64,000 bases of DNA from an uncultured Monoglobus sp. (GCA_947628795.1 CANRBF010000001.1:1-64000); one strand, 5' to 3'. Numbered from the stretch's first letter, positions 19,094 through 27,927 are shown. Notes: generated by a model not told the origin, from the letters alone. Made by a program: numbers and translations.

Positions 19094-20362
19094 TCAAACC
19101 AGTCTGTCGTATACCTTGAAAAAGTCGGGATACGACTTTCTGACCGCCTGCTCCGCGCCGGTTATGCTTACCTCGCCCTCCGAGCGGCACGCGGCGATAG
19201 CTATCGCCATCGCTATGCGGTGGTCGTTCCAGGACGAGCAGACGTTGCTCTCCAGCAGGTCGCGGCCGTTTATGATAAGGCCGTCCGCGATCTCGCGGAT
19301 ATCAACGCCCAGCCGCGAAAGCTCGGTGGATACCGCCTTGAGCCTGTCGCTCTCCTTGAGCCTCAGCCGTCCCGCGTTTATTATTCGGCTCTCGCCGACG
19401 AGGAACGAGCAAAGCACCGCGGAGATCGGCACCAGGTCGGGTATGTCTCGCGCGTCTATCGTGATGCCGTGCATAACAGCCGTCTTTTTCGCCATGAGCC
19501 CGCCGTTGGGGCCCTTGACGATCCTGCCGCCCGCGCTCTTGATTATGTCGATTATCGCGCGGTCGCCCTGAAGACTGTCGGGGTTTAAATTCATGCACTC
19601 CACGTTGCAGCCGATGGCGTCCGCCACCAGGAAAAACGCGGCCTGCGAATAGTCCGCCTCGACCTTAAGCTCGCCGCAGCCTTTATATTTCTGACCGCCT
19701 TTTATACGGAACAGCTTGTATTTATAATTTTCGACCTCGATCCCGAATTTTTTGAGAATGTCGATCGTCAGGTCGATATATCCCTTGCTCTCGCACTCGC
19801 CAGACACAACTATCTCGCTGTCGCCCTCAAGCAGAGGCAGCGCGAACAGCAGGCCGGTTATAAACTGTGAGCTGACGTTGCCCGCCAGGCCGTAGCTTCC
19901 GCTCTCAAGCTTTCCGTCCAGGATTATATAATCGTCGCCCGTTTTGAGCTTTATCCCTTTCTCGCGGAAAATATTGAAGTAAGGCGTCTGGGGGCGTTTC
20001 ATCAGCCGTCCGCGGCCGATAAACTTGACCGGCACGCCTCTGCCCAGCGCCAGCGGCATAAGGAACCGCAGCGTCGAACCACTCTCGAAGCAGTCGAGAG
20101 TTATCATGTTTTTTACTTTATATGTCTTTTTGCCCGAAATGCTCACCGTCATGCTCTTGGTGTTGACGCGGCACTTGGCGCCCAAAGCGCGCATACAACC
20201 CACAGTGGCGGTTATGTCGTCCGACATAACCACGTTTTCGATAACGCAGTCGTCACCGCTCAGAGCCGCAGCAATAATCGCCCGATGAGCCACGCTTTTG
20301 GACGGCGGCACCGACACGGTGCCCCGAAGCATGCTCGGACGTATTACTTTAATATCTTCCAT
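19094..20362 (-). CDS. aroA: 3-phosphoshikimate 1-carboxyvinyltransferase (EPSP synthase)
   Basis: 422 residues from the ATG at 20360-20362, which sits 5 bases after TTGGAGG; a TTG further upstream is part of that ribosome site and is not preferred. Motifs include PPSKSVAHRA (shikimate-3-phosphate and PEP contacts), ESGSTLRFL, RLKESDRLKA and SWNDHRIAMAIAIA. It joins PEP to shikimate 3-phosphate. The SGSTLRF loop differs from the GNAGTAMRP loop of the E. coli enzyme, so glyphosate response cannot be predicted from E. coli. Located 30 bases after aroB. Confidence 0.95.
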   Translation of the reverse strand: MEDIKVIRPSMLRGTVSVPPSKSVAHRAIIAAALSGDDCVIENVVMSDDITATVGCMRALGAKCRVNTKSMTVSISGKKTYKVKNMITLDCFESGSTLRFLMPLALGRGVPVKFIGRGRLMKRPQTPYFNIFREKGIKLKTGDDYIILDGKLESGSYGLAGNVSSQFITGLLFALPLLEGDSEIVVSGECESKGYIDLTIDILKKFGIEVENYKYKLFRIKGGQKYKGCGELKVEADYSQAAFFLVADAIGCNVECMNLNPDSLQGDRAIIDIIKSAGGRIVKGPNGGLMAKKTAVMHGITIDARDIPDLVPISAVLCSFLVGESRIINAGRLRLKESDRLKAVSTELSRLGVDIREIADGLIINGRDLLESNVCSSWNDHRIAMAIAIAACRSEGEVSITGAEQAVRKSYPDFFKVYDRLV

Positions 20363-20392
20363 AACATCCTCCAAAAAAGTTAAATATATATA

Positions 20393-21448
20393 TTAAATGT
20401 TCAAAAACTCGTCTTTTCTGAACTTTTTTATAAGCACGTCGCCTATACCGCTCAGCAGTATCAGATTGATATTGGCGCCCTCGCCCTTTTTGTCGACAGC
20501 GGCCGCGTCGCTGAGCTGCCGCTTGCTTATCTCAATATGGGTCGGCAGGCTGTAGTTTTCAAGGATCCTCGTCATTCTCGCGGCGGTGCCCTTGGGGGTC
20601 AGACCCAGACGCTCGCCGTACTCGCACGCCATCCGCATGCCAACGCCCACGGCCTCGCCGTGAGTGTATGTCTCGTAGTTGTACTGCTTCTCGATTGCAT
20701 GGCCGAAGGTGTGACCGAAATTGAGTATCATACGGCCGCCCTTGTCGAACTCGTCCTCCTCGACCACCTGTCTTTTTATATCACAACAATTATATACTAT
20801 TTTATCTATTTTTGCAAACAATTCTTTTGTGTTTTTTATATTTTCCAAAAGCTCAAACAAAGCCTTGTCTTTTATGGCGCCGTATTTGATGACCTCGGCC
20901 ATTCCGTCGCTGAGAACGCGGGGTGAAAGCGTCTTTAAACACTCGGTGTCGATCAAGACCATTTTGGGCTGATTAAAAGCGCCCACAAGATTTTTGCCTC
21001 TCGGCAGATCTATCGCCACTTTGCCGCCCACGCTGGAATCCACCTGCGCCAGCAGAGTGGTCGGGATCTGAACGTAAGGCACTCCGCGCAGCAGGCTCGC
21101 CGCCGCGTAGCCGGTCAGGTCGCCCACAACGCCGCCGCCCAGAGCGATTATCAGGTCGGAACGAGTCAGACCGAACGAGAGCATCTTATCATAGAGCTCA
21201 AACAGATATTTTTCGCTTTTGCTCTTCTCCCCCGCGGGGATCGTGATAAGCTCGGTCTCAAAGCCGCCGCTTTTGAGGCTGTTTATCACGGTGCCGCCGT
21301 ACAGCGGTCCCACGTTCGAGTCGGTGACAACGGCGATCTTTTCGCCTCCGAACACTTCTCTGATATAGTCCGCGGTATTCTTTAATATGTCTTTGTCAAT
21401 AATTATATCATACTCTCTTTTGGGAATGTTTACTCTAAGTTTTTCCAT
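20393..21448 (-). CDS. aroB: 3-dehydroquinate synthase
   Basis: 351 residues. NAD- and metal-dependent cyclisation of DAHP to 3-dehydroquinate. Visible are GGGVVGDLTGYAAASLLRG, the IPTTLLAQVDSSVGGK block, the GKNLVGAFNQP loop and the metal-binding NFGHTFGHAIE. The start codon follows the tyrA stop by one base, so the pair is tightly coupled. Confidence 0.96.
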   Translation of the reverse strand: MEKLRVNIPKREYDIIIDKDILKNTADYIREVFGGEKIAVVTDSNVGPLYGGTVINSLKSGGFETELITIPAGEKSKSEKYLFELYDKMLSFGLTRSDLIIALGGGVVGDLTGYAAASLLRGVPYVQIPTTLLAQVDSSVGGKVAIDLPRGKNLVGAFNQPKMVLIDTECLKTLSPRVLSDGMAEVIKYGAIKDKALFELLENIKNTKELFAKIDKIVYNCCDIKRQVVEEDEFDKGGRMILNFGHTFGHAIEKQYNYETYTHGEAVGVGMRMACEYGERLGLTPKGTAARMTRILENYSLPTHIEISKRQLSDAAAVDKKGEGANINLILLSGIGDVLIKKFRKDEFLNI

Positions 21449-21449
21449 A

Positions 21450-22310
21450 TTATTCGGGCTCCTTTTCCTGCATGGTTATTTTGTTTTCGCAGACCGTGTC
21501 AAGCAGCTTTTCGAGATTATCGCGGTCGCCTTTGTCCACAAGTCCGCGTATCTTTTCGAGGCTGGCTATCAGGCGGTCGATCTCGCTCACCACATTGTTC
21601 TTGTTTGAAATAAACAGCGAGCTCCACAATTCGCCGTTTATCCGCGCCACTCTGGTGCAGTCGCGGAAGGCGCCCGCCGTGTAGGCGCGGTTCATCTCGG
21701 ACGGATAGTCGAGGCAGAGCGCCGACGCCGCCACATGCATCAGGTCGCTGGTGTAGGCAATCACGCGGTCATGCTCGTCGGGCGCGGCGATCGCTATGCG
21801 GGTGGCGCCTATATATTTCGCCATCTCCCGCAAAAGCGCTATGCTGCTTTCTTTTGAGCTTTTGTCGGGCGTTATTATAAATCCGCTCATCCAGAACAGC
21901 TCGGACGAGGCATTCTCAAATCCGTCGACCTCTTTGCCCGCCATCGGATGGCCGCCAACGTAGTCAACGCCCTCGGGCAGCACCGCGCGGATACGCTTTG
22001 AGACCCCGCTCTTTACGCCGCACACCTCCGAAACCACGGCGCCTTTTTTGAATCTGCCGCGGTTCTCGTCGATCAGCCCGCCAATGCTGTCGGGATAGGT
22101 GCAGAACACCACCAGATCGGCGCCTTCGATCGCGTCGCCGGCGTTGCCAAATACCTCGCTCACCGCCTTGTTTTTAAGCGCCGCGGCGCGGGTCTCGGGG
22201 TTTATGTCGCAGCCCGCGATCAGGGCGCGCCTGAATCCTCTCAGCGCGTACGCCAGCGAGCCGCCGATCAGACCCAGACCTATAACCGCGACTTTAAAAT
22301 CACTTTCCAT
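21450..22310 (-). CDS. tyrA: Prephenate dehydrogenase
   Basis: 286 residues from the ATG at 22308-22310, preferred because AGGTGA lies six bases upstream; a GTG three codons earlier is part of that site. The Rossmann motif is GLGLIGGSLAYAL. The prephenate-binding GGHPMAGKEVDGFENA is complete. It oxidises prephenate to 4-hydroxyphenylpyruvate. There is no C-terminal ACT domain, so feedback by Tyr probably acts at aroF and at the leader. Located 14 bases after aroF. Confidence 0.92.
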   Translation of the reverse strand: MESDFKVAVIGLGLIGGSLAYALRGFRRALIAGCDINPETRAAALKNKAVSEVFGNAGDAIEGADLVVFCTYPDSIGGLIDENRGRFKKGAVVSEVCGVKSGVSKRIRAVLPEGVDYVGGHPMAGKEVDGFENASSELFWMSGFIITPDKSSKESSIALLREMAKYIGATRIAIAAPDEHDRVIAYTSDLMHVAASALCLDYPSEMNRAYTAGAFRDCTRVARINGELWSSLFISNKNNVVSEIDRLIASLEKIRGLVDKGDRDNLEKLLDTVCENKITMQEKEPE

Positions 22311-22324
22311 TTTTATCACCTGTA

Positions 22325-23344
22325 TTACACGATTTCTTTATCAACATGCTTGCCTATGGCGCGCATTTTTTTCATAAGATTGTCAAACTGCGTCTCGTTC
22401 AGCGACTGTGCGCCGTCGCACCAAGCCTTGGCGGGGTTGTTGTGAACTTCTATTATAAGTCCGTCGGCTCCCACCGCCATCGCCGCCAGCGACAAAGGCT
22501 CCACCATCCAGCTCATGCCCGCCGAATGTGACGGGTCGACTATCACGGGAAGGTGGCTGAGGCGCTTCACCGCGGGGATCGCGCTCAGGTCAAGAGTGTT
22601 TCTTGTGTATGTCTCAAAGGTCCTGATCCCGCGCTCGCACAAAATGACGTTGGGATTGCCCTCGGCCAGAATGTACTCGGCGGACATCAGCCATTCCTCG
22701 ATCGTGGCCGAAAGACCGCGCTTTAAGAGAATGGGCTTTGACGTCTTGCCCAGCTCTTTTAGCAGATCAAAGTTCTGCATGTTTCTGGCGCCCACCTGTA
22801 TCACGTCAACGTCTTTTTCAAAAACCTCGACCATTTTCGGAGACATGATCTCGGTCACGATGGGCAGACCTGTTTTGTCTCTCGCCTCTTTGAGCAGACG
22901 CAGACCCTCAAGCTCAAGTCCCTGGAACGAGTACGGCGAAGTCCTGGGCTTGAACGCTCCGCCTCTCAGCAGAGCCGCGCCGCTCTTTTTTACGCTTTCG
23001 GCGACGTGTATGATCTGTTCCTCGGTCTCGACGCTGCACGGACCCGCTATGACCGTGAACGTGCCCTCTTTTCCTATCTCCGCGTTTCCGACCTTTATTT
23101 CGGTCGGCTCCGGATGAAACTTGCGGCTGGCCTTTTTGAACGGCTCCGCTATGCGCATAACGCGGTCGACGTGCACGTTGAGCATCAGCGTGTCGGGGTC
23201 GATTCGGCTGGTGTCGCCCAAGAGGCCCAGCACGGTGCAGTCAACGCCCTTGTTGATCATAACGTCAAGGCCCATATCCTCGATGTATGATATGATTTTT
23301 GTTACGTCATCCTCGCTTGTTTTCGGTTTTAAGATTACTACCAT
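22325..23344 (-). CDS. aroF: 3-deoxy-7-phosphoheptulonate (DAHP) synthase, type I-beta with N-terminal regulatory domain
   Basis: 339 residues from the ATG at 23342-23344, chosen because AGGAGG lies just upstream; the longer in-frame extension would be translated from the attenuator terminator. Residues 1-70 are the ferredoxin-like regulatory domain found in Thermotoga-type enzymes, which makes them sensitive to Tyr or Phe. The TIM-barrel core has AGPCSVETEEQI, GGAFKPRTSPYSFQG, VGARNMQNFDLL and VDPSHSAG. It is the first enzyme of the pathway and the first gene after the attenuator. Confidence 0.95.
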   Translation of the reverse strand: MVVILKPKTSEDDVTKIISYIEDMGLDVMINKGVDCTVLGLLGDTSRIDPDTLMLNVHVDRVMRIAEPFKKASRKFHPEPTEIKVGNAEIGKEGTFTVIAGPCSVETEEQIIHVAESVKKSGAALLRGGAFKPRTSPYSFQGLELEGLRLLKEARDKTGLPIVTEIMSPKMVEVFEKDVDVIQVGARNMQNFDLLKELGKTSKPILLKRGLSATIEEWLMSAEYILAEGNPNVILCERGIRTFETYTRNTLDLSAIPAVKRLSHLPVIVDPSHSAGMSWMVEPLSLAAMAVGADGLIIEVHNNPAKAWCDGAQSLNETQFDNLMKKMRAIGKHVDKEIV

Positions 23345-23371
23345 TTTATTTCCTCCTGAATATGTGTTTGT

Positions 23372-23405
23372 AAAAATAAAAAGGACGAGCGCAAAGCCCA
23401 TCCTT
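23372..23405 (-). terminator. Attenuator terminator before aroF
   Basis: On the minus strand AAGGATGGGC-TTTGC-GCTCGTCCTT forms a 10-bp stem (two G-T pairs) followed by TTTATTTTT. It lies between the leader peptide and the aroF ribosome site, so read-through decides expression of the whole operon. Confidence 0.88.
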
Positions 23406-23508
23406 GAATAATTTTCAAAGTTTTATGCTTTAATATTAGGAGCATAAACGGGCTTTACCTGAATTACGGCACGGAAAATAGCCAAAGCTAAAGTAAAAGC
23501 TGTGGCTA
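23393..23508 (-). promoter_or_regulatory. Transcription attenuator: competing RNA hairpins
   Basis: Three visible pairings on the minus strand. (1) TAGCCACAGCT (23498-23508) with AGCTTTGGCTA (23479-23489), one mismatch, over the Phe/Tyr codons. (2) The antiterminator GTAAAGCCC, containing 23450-23456, with GGGCTTTGC (23393-23399 plus neighbours), which consumes the 5' arm of the terminator. (3) The terminator stem itself. The 5' antiterminator arm lies inside the last codons of the leader peptide gene. A ribosome that reaches the stop would cover it and allow termination; one stalled on Phe or Tyr codons would leave it free. This logic is inferred from the layout. Confidence 0.78.
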
Positions 23509-23561
23509 AAGTAGAAATATTCTGCTGTGTTATCAAGTTTTCCCTGCAGCAAATTACTCAT
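23436..23561 (-). CDS. Phe/Tyr leader peptide of the aromatic operon (41 residues)
   Basis: ATG at 23559-23561 after AGGAG, TAA at 23436-23438. Residues 15-29 are YFYFSHSFYFSFGYF: six Phe and four Tyr in fifteen residues. It lies between the promoter and an intrinsic terminator, directly upstream of aroF. This is the arrangement of pheL- and trpL-type leader peptides, whose translation rate senses charged tRNA. Here Phe and Tyr are both end products of the operon. The peptide itself is not expected to have another function. Confidence 0.88.
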   Translation of the reverse strand: MSNLLQGKLDNTAEYFYFSHSFYFSFGYFPCRNSGKARLCS

Positions 23562-23600
23562 TTTTAACTCCTTGTGCATTAATTTAAAACACTGCCTGAT

Positions 23601-23629
23601 ATTATACAATATATCCGAACAAATTGCAA
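23601..23629 (-). promoter_or_regulatory. Promoter of the aromatic amino acid operon
   Basis: TTGCAA (23624-23629) and TATAAT (23601-23606) on the minus strand have a 17-base spacer. The predicted start near 23594 leaves about 33 bases before the leader peptide ATG. The -35 lies only 20 bases after the stop of the fumarase gene. Confidence 0.82.
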
Positions 23630-23648
23630 GTGTTTTTTTGAAAAAATA

Positions 23649-24491
23649 TCAAATTATTTTTGTCAGGTGCCGGGTCACGTGGCAGCTTATGTTGACCGCG
23701 CAGGGCATTCCGGCTATGTGGGTGGGGAACGTCTCTATATTGACGCCCAGAGCGGTCGTCACTCCGCCGTAGCCCTGAGGACCGATCCCCGTCTCGTTTA
23801 TCTTTTTGAGCAGAGTTTTTTCAAGCTCCGCGTAGTACGGGTCGGGATTATTTGAGTCAACGCTCCGAAGCAGCGCCTGTTTTGCCATAAGCGCCGCCTT
23901 TTCAAACGAGCCGCCGATCCCCACGCCGACCACTATGGGCGGGCACGGGTTGCTTCCCGCATTCTTGACCGTGTTAACCACAAAATCTATCACGCCGCCA
24001 AGGCCCTCGGAGGGCTTGAGCATTTTTATCGCGCTCATGTTCTCGCTGCCGAAGCCTTTGGGCGCGATAGTTATCTCAATGCTGTCGCCCGCGACGAGCT
24101 CGGTGTGGATCACAGCCGGCGTGTTGTCGCCGGTGTTGCCGCGCCTTATCGGGTCGGCAACGACCGACTTGCGCAGATAACCGCTCTCATAGCCGCGGCG
24201 CACGCCCTCGTTCACCGCGTCGCTTAAAAGACCGCCCGTGATATGGGCATCCTGCCCGATCTTTATAAAGAATATCGCCATGCCCGTATCCTGACAGATC
24301 GGCAGCTCCTCGTCCGCCGCGATGTCCGCGTTTTTGAGTATGTTTTGAAGCGTGTCTTTCGCGGCGGCGTTTGTCTCGGCGTCAAGACCGCGCTCAAGCG
24401 CCGACTTGATATCGTCATTCAAATAGCAGTTGGCGTCGATACACATTCGCGCCACTGTATCCTTAATGATTTTCGCGTCTATTTCTCTCAT
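23649..24491 (-). CDS. Class I fumarate hydratase, alpha subunit
   Basis: 280 residues, the length of the separate alpha subunit of the two-subunit [4Fe-4S] fumarases and tartrate dehydratases. Motifs: PICQDTGMAIFFIKIG (cluster Cys), GSENMSAIKMLKPSEG, NPCPPIVVGVGIGGSFEKA (second Cys) and the C-terminal MPCAVNISCHVTRH (third Cys). It would hydrate fumarate to malate together with a beta subunit. Normally the beta gene follows directly; here the aro promoter follows instead. It lies 15 bases after the PMT-like gene, so it is probably cotranscribed with it. L(+)-tartrate dehydratase is an alternative. Confidence 0.85.
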   Translation of the reverse strand: MREIDAKIIKDTVARMCIDANCYLNDDIKSALERGLDAETNAAAKDTLQNILKNADIAADEELPICQDTGMAIFFIKIGQDAHITGGLLSDAVNEGVRRGYESGYLRKSVVADPIRRGNTGDNTPAVIHTELVAGDSIEITIAPKGFGSENMSAIKMLKPSEGLGGVIDFVVNTVKNAGSNPCPPIVVGVGIGGSFEKAALMAKQALLRSVDSNNPDPYYAELEKTLLKKINETGIGPQGYGGVTTALGVNIETFPTHIAGMPCAVNISCHVTRHLTKII

Positions 24492-24506
24492 AATTTATCC
24501 CCGCTT

Positions 24507-27500
24507 TTAGTTTCCTCTGTTATGGAATACCCAACTGTTAAGCCATCTGAGCCAGGTATTTGAATAATTCTTTGTTACGGTCATGCCCGACAGCACCGGA
24601 TAGAACGCCACGAACAGCGCTCCGCACAGAGCAACATAGGCGTTTGAAATATGCTTGAACCATCCGAAGCGCTCCTCCAGATCGCGCAGCGTGTACACGA
24701 TCATTATGATAAGGAACGGCGTGCTTGCGAAAAAGTGATAGATAAACACGCATCTTGTTACCAAGACCCACGGCAGGAACTGAGCCGCAAGCGCCACAAC
24801 CAGAAACAGCACTTTTTTGTCTTTCTTGATAATTCCAACGACCGAGGTGTATACAAACGCCGCGATGCTCGACCAGAATATGAGCGGATTGCCGAATATT
24901 GAAATACAGCCGATATTTTCGTTTCCGACCGTCTCGACCGGAGCCGAATATGCCCAGAGAGGTCTGTAGTCGATCGCCCACTGATACCACTTTGACGAGT
25001 ACGGATGAGTGGCGTCAAGGTCCTTATGATAGTTGAACATATAGCTTTGGTTTCTGAGCATTGTGTGCCATACATCCGGATAACCCTCGACCATCGAGAT
25101 CGGCAGATACGAAAGCACGTATATCGCGCCGGGGATCGCCACAAACAAAATCAGGCACGCCAGACATGTTTTGATAAAGAATCCCCAGAAAACCTTCTTT
25201 TCCTTTTTGGGCAGAGCCATATATACGCCGATGAATATCAGCAGCAGCTCGACTGCCAGACCGCCGCCGGCGTAAATACATATCCACTTTGACGCCGCTC
25301 CGAGCCCGAACATCAATCCGGAGAGTGCCAAAGTTCCCAGAAGGCGCAGATATGTCTTTCCGGTTCTGAGCTTTTCGGGCGAGTTTTTGGCGTAGTCAAG
25401 CGCTCTTTTGCCAAACAGGAACATAAACAGATACATGGCGATTATAAACGTCACCGGATATGAGTCGATCGTTCCCATGCGGGTCAGCGAGAAATGCATA
25501 AAGTCAAACGCGAAGATCAAAGTGCCCAGCACCGAATATCTGGTGCGCTCAAACAGCTTTTTGAGCAGTATATACATCAGCGGCAGCATGATTACGCCGA
25601 ACAGCGTTCCCATACATCTCCAACCGAAGGGGCACATGCCGAATATCGCGATTCCAATCGACATGATGAGTTTGCCGAGAGGCGGATGCGTCGTCTCGTA
25701 GTAAGGCATCATGTGCAAGTGCTCATACGCCGTGCGCGGATGATATATCTCGTCAAAGTAAGTGCTGTTTTTAAACGAGGTCCTATACTGCGCGGTATCG
25801 GGCTCGTCCGCTATATTGGCGCAGTCGCCGGGGCCCGTGACGTTCTGCACGTCGATCTGCGTACCGTCCGGTCTCCAGAAGGCCACCTCGAACAAACGAT
25901 AATCCGTCGATTCAGCGACGCCTCGGATATATCTTGCCTGAGTGGGGCTCGAGAGCTTCACGACCTCCCATTTAAATACCGAAAGAAGTTTTGTGGTCAC
26001 GTTTATATCGGTCCAATTTTTACCGTCGATCGACGCGGAAAGCTTTAATCCCGGATCTTTGGACACGTCGCCTATACCGTCGTAATACGTGACTGTATCA
26101 ACGGTCTGAGCCGAACCGAAATCAATAGTTACCTGCTCGTTTACGGCCGATGGTTTATAAAATGTCTGAGGATTGTTAAAACCGCCGAGGTTGATATAAG
26201 CCACAACGCTGTAAATCAACACGATCACAGCCATTATGAGCATATCGGCTCTGACTATCTTTTCGGTTTTTTGCGGAGTTTTAGGATCAATACGCAAAAG
26301 TCCGCTTGTCTTTGTGTATATTTTTGATACGGCGCTAAGATACGTCGTCTTTATCTTCGCGCTTAATCTGTCAAGAAGAGGCTCTTTGACATCCGCGCCT
26401 TCGACCGGATTTAAACCTTCTACCGGATTTAAAATATAATCCTGCAAAAAGATAAACATCGACACAATAAAGGTTACAACCTCGATCAGGGACGCCAGAG
26501 ACAATGCCGAATAGTACGGACCGGTCGTGTTAAACATAAGCTTATATCGAAAAACGCAGAACACGTTTATAAAGTTCACCGAGCTGAACACCGTAAAAAC
26601 CCAAAGCGTCCGCTTCTTCTTTGAGAGCATATACTCGAATATCAAGAATATGATAGGCGTTATCAGATAACGCTCGTGCATTTTGAGTCCGAATGTGAAA
26701 AGGAAGGCAACGATAAAGAATGCGGGAATAAATATTTTTCCGCTTTCGCTCTTTATCTTTATATACAACACCAAAGCTCCGCCTATCGCGACAATTATCA
26801 TAAAATAATTGAAGATATTGAGCAGCGTCTGCGCTGTTCCGCCCATCTCGAGAGATACCCAATTGAGTTTAAACAGCGAATAAATATTAAACGCGTTGAT
26901 TGCGAAATACGGATACGAAGCCAAAGTGCTTCCGTATTTTTTGATTATCCACATAGGATTAAACGCCGCTCCGAAGCCCGCGCCCAAAGCCCACGCGTCG
27001 TAATTAAACGACACGATAAACAAAAATGCCAAAACAATTCCTATTCCTATCATTTTGAGGATCATTTTCCAGTCCTTGCTTGCCACAAACGCGAACAGGA
27101 ACACCGGGCCAACCATCAACGCCTGGGGCTTTATCAGAACCGCCAAAACATACAGGATGCCCGACAGGTACCAGTTCTTTTTGTAAAGATTATACATAGA
27201 AAGCACAAGGAACAGAGCCAAAAGCGACTCGATTTGTCCCCACACCGAGGAATTGATGATAAGCAGAGGATTGAGCATCAAAAATATGCCGAGTATGAGA
27301 GCCTGCTTTTTGCCAAGCTCCTTTGAGCCGATCTTGAAAACGGCTATCATCAAACCGAGATCGGCCAGTATCTCGGGCATTTTGAAGCAGAGCTGCGTAG
27401 CCTTTTCCGAAAGACCGAAGGTCTGATTTATCCAAGCGAAAAATCCCAGGATCGTTATATATCCGGGGGGATAATCACAGAAATAGTCGGGCGCGTAAAA

Positions 27501-27851
27501 ATGCCCGGGTCCCTCGGATATCAGCTTATTTCCCCATGCGATCCAGCATGACATATCGGTGTCGTAGCCCTTTAAAAAGTACCCCATTATCATTCTGACC
27601 GCTAATGCCGCGAGCGCGGCGATCACAAAAAAGCGAGTCGGGATCTCGTTTTTCTTGAGCGAAAACTTAGGTTTTTTTCGAGCCTCTTCAGAATTGTTTT
27701 CTGTGTTTTTGCTCCTTTTCTTTTTTCCGCTCTTATGCTCGGGCTGAGGCTCGATCTCAGGCACCGGAGCGATCCGGTTCGGGTTAACAAATTTCTGCAT
27801 AGCGGCAAATAACAAGATAAATAATACCGCGATCAAATACGCCAAATACAA
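24507..27851 (-). CDS. Tandem GT-C membrane glycosyltransferase with discoidin-like domain and C-terminal PMT (GT39) domain
   Basis: 1114 residues, multi-spanning. The TTG start at 27849-27851 is chosen because GGAG lies about 9 bases upstream and the N-terminus is immediately hydrophobic. After a first membrane helix there is a basic linker (about 27-68), then a GT-C-like half (about 70-480) with FCDYPPGYITILG and NSSVWGQIESLLALF, resembling bacterial and archaeal mannosyltransferases. Residues about 540-670 contain a membrane helix and a soluble F5/8-type-C-like module (VDTVTYYDGIGDV, ARYIRGVAEST). The last ~420 residues are a protein O-mannosyltransferase-like domain (DEIYHPRTAYEHL, THPPLGKLIMSIG, RMGTIDSYPVT). 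It probably uses polyprenyl-phosphate sugars outside the membrane; sugar and acceptor are unknown. Confidence 0.82.
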   Translation of the reverse strand: MYLAYLIAVLFILLFAAMQKFVNPNRIAPVPEIEPQPEHKSGKKKRSKNTENNSEEARKKPKFSLKKNEIPTRFFVIAALAALAVRMIMGYFLKGYDTDMSCWIAWGNKLISEGPGHFYAPDYFCDYPPGYITILGFFAWINQTFGLSEKATQLCFKMPEILADLGLMIAVFKIGSKELGKKQALILGIFLMLNPLLIINSSVWGQIESLLALFLVLSMYNLYKKNWYLSGILYVLAVLIKPQALMVGPVFLFAFVASKDWKMILKMIGIGIVLAFLFIVSFNYDAWALGAGFGAAFNPMWIIKKYGSTLASYPYFAINAFNIYSLFKLNWVSLEMGGTAQTLLNIFNYFMIIVAIGGALVLYIKIKSESGKIFIPAFFIVAFLFTFGLKMHERYLITPIIFLIFEYMLSKKKRTLWVFTVFSSVNFINVFCVFRYKLMFNTTGPYYSALSLASLIEVVTFIVSMFIFLQDYILNPVEGLNPVEGADVKEPLLDRLSAKIKTTYLSAVSKIYTKTSGLLRIDPKTPQKTEKIVRADMLIMAVIVLIYSVVAYINLGGFNNPQTFYKPSAVNEQVTIDFGSAQTVDTVTYYDGIGDVSKDPGLKLSASIDGKNWTDINVTTKLLSVFKWEVVKLSSPTQARYIRGVAESTDYRLFEVAFWRPDGTQIDVQNVTGPGDCANIADEPDTAQYRTSFKNSTYFDEIYHPRTAYEHLHMMPYYETTHPPLGKLIMSIGIAIFGMCPFGWRCMGTLFGVIMLPLMYILLKKLFERTRYSVLGTLIFAFDFMHFSLTRMGTIDSYPVTFIIAMYLFMFLFGKRALDYAKNSPEKLRTGKTYLRLLGTLALSGLMFGLGAASKWICIYAGGGLAVELLLIFIGVYMALPKKEKKVFWGFFIKTCLACLILFVAIPGAIYVLSYLPISMVEGYPDVWHTMLRNQSYMFNYHKDLDATHPYSSKWYQWAIDYRPLWAYSAPVETVGNENIGCISIFGNPLIFWSSIAAFVYTSVVGIIKKDKKVLFLVVALAAQFLPWVLVTRCVFIYHFFASTPFLIIMIVYTLRDLEERFGWFKHISNAYVALCGALFVAFYPVLSGMTVTKNYSNTWLRWLNSWVFHNRGN

Positions 27852-27927
27852 TGTACTCTACTCCTTTTTCTAAATAATTATGTCCTCCGCGCCTATGCGC
27901 GGCAAATAAAGACTTTATGCATATCCT

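Noticed and set aside
23345..23401. Extended N-terminus of aroF (MGFALVLFIFTNTY)
   Set aside because: It would be translated from the attenuator terminator; the ATG at 23344 has a strong AGGAGG and matches family length.
27885..27902. CCGCGC-CTAT-GCGCGG hairpin between the DHHW and PMT genes as a terminator
   Set aside because: No T run follows on the minus strand; the genes are more likely cotranscribed.
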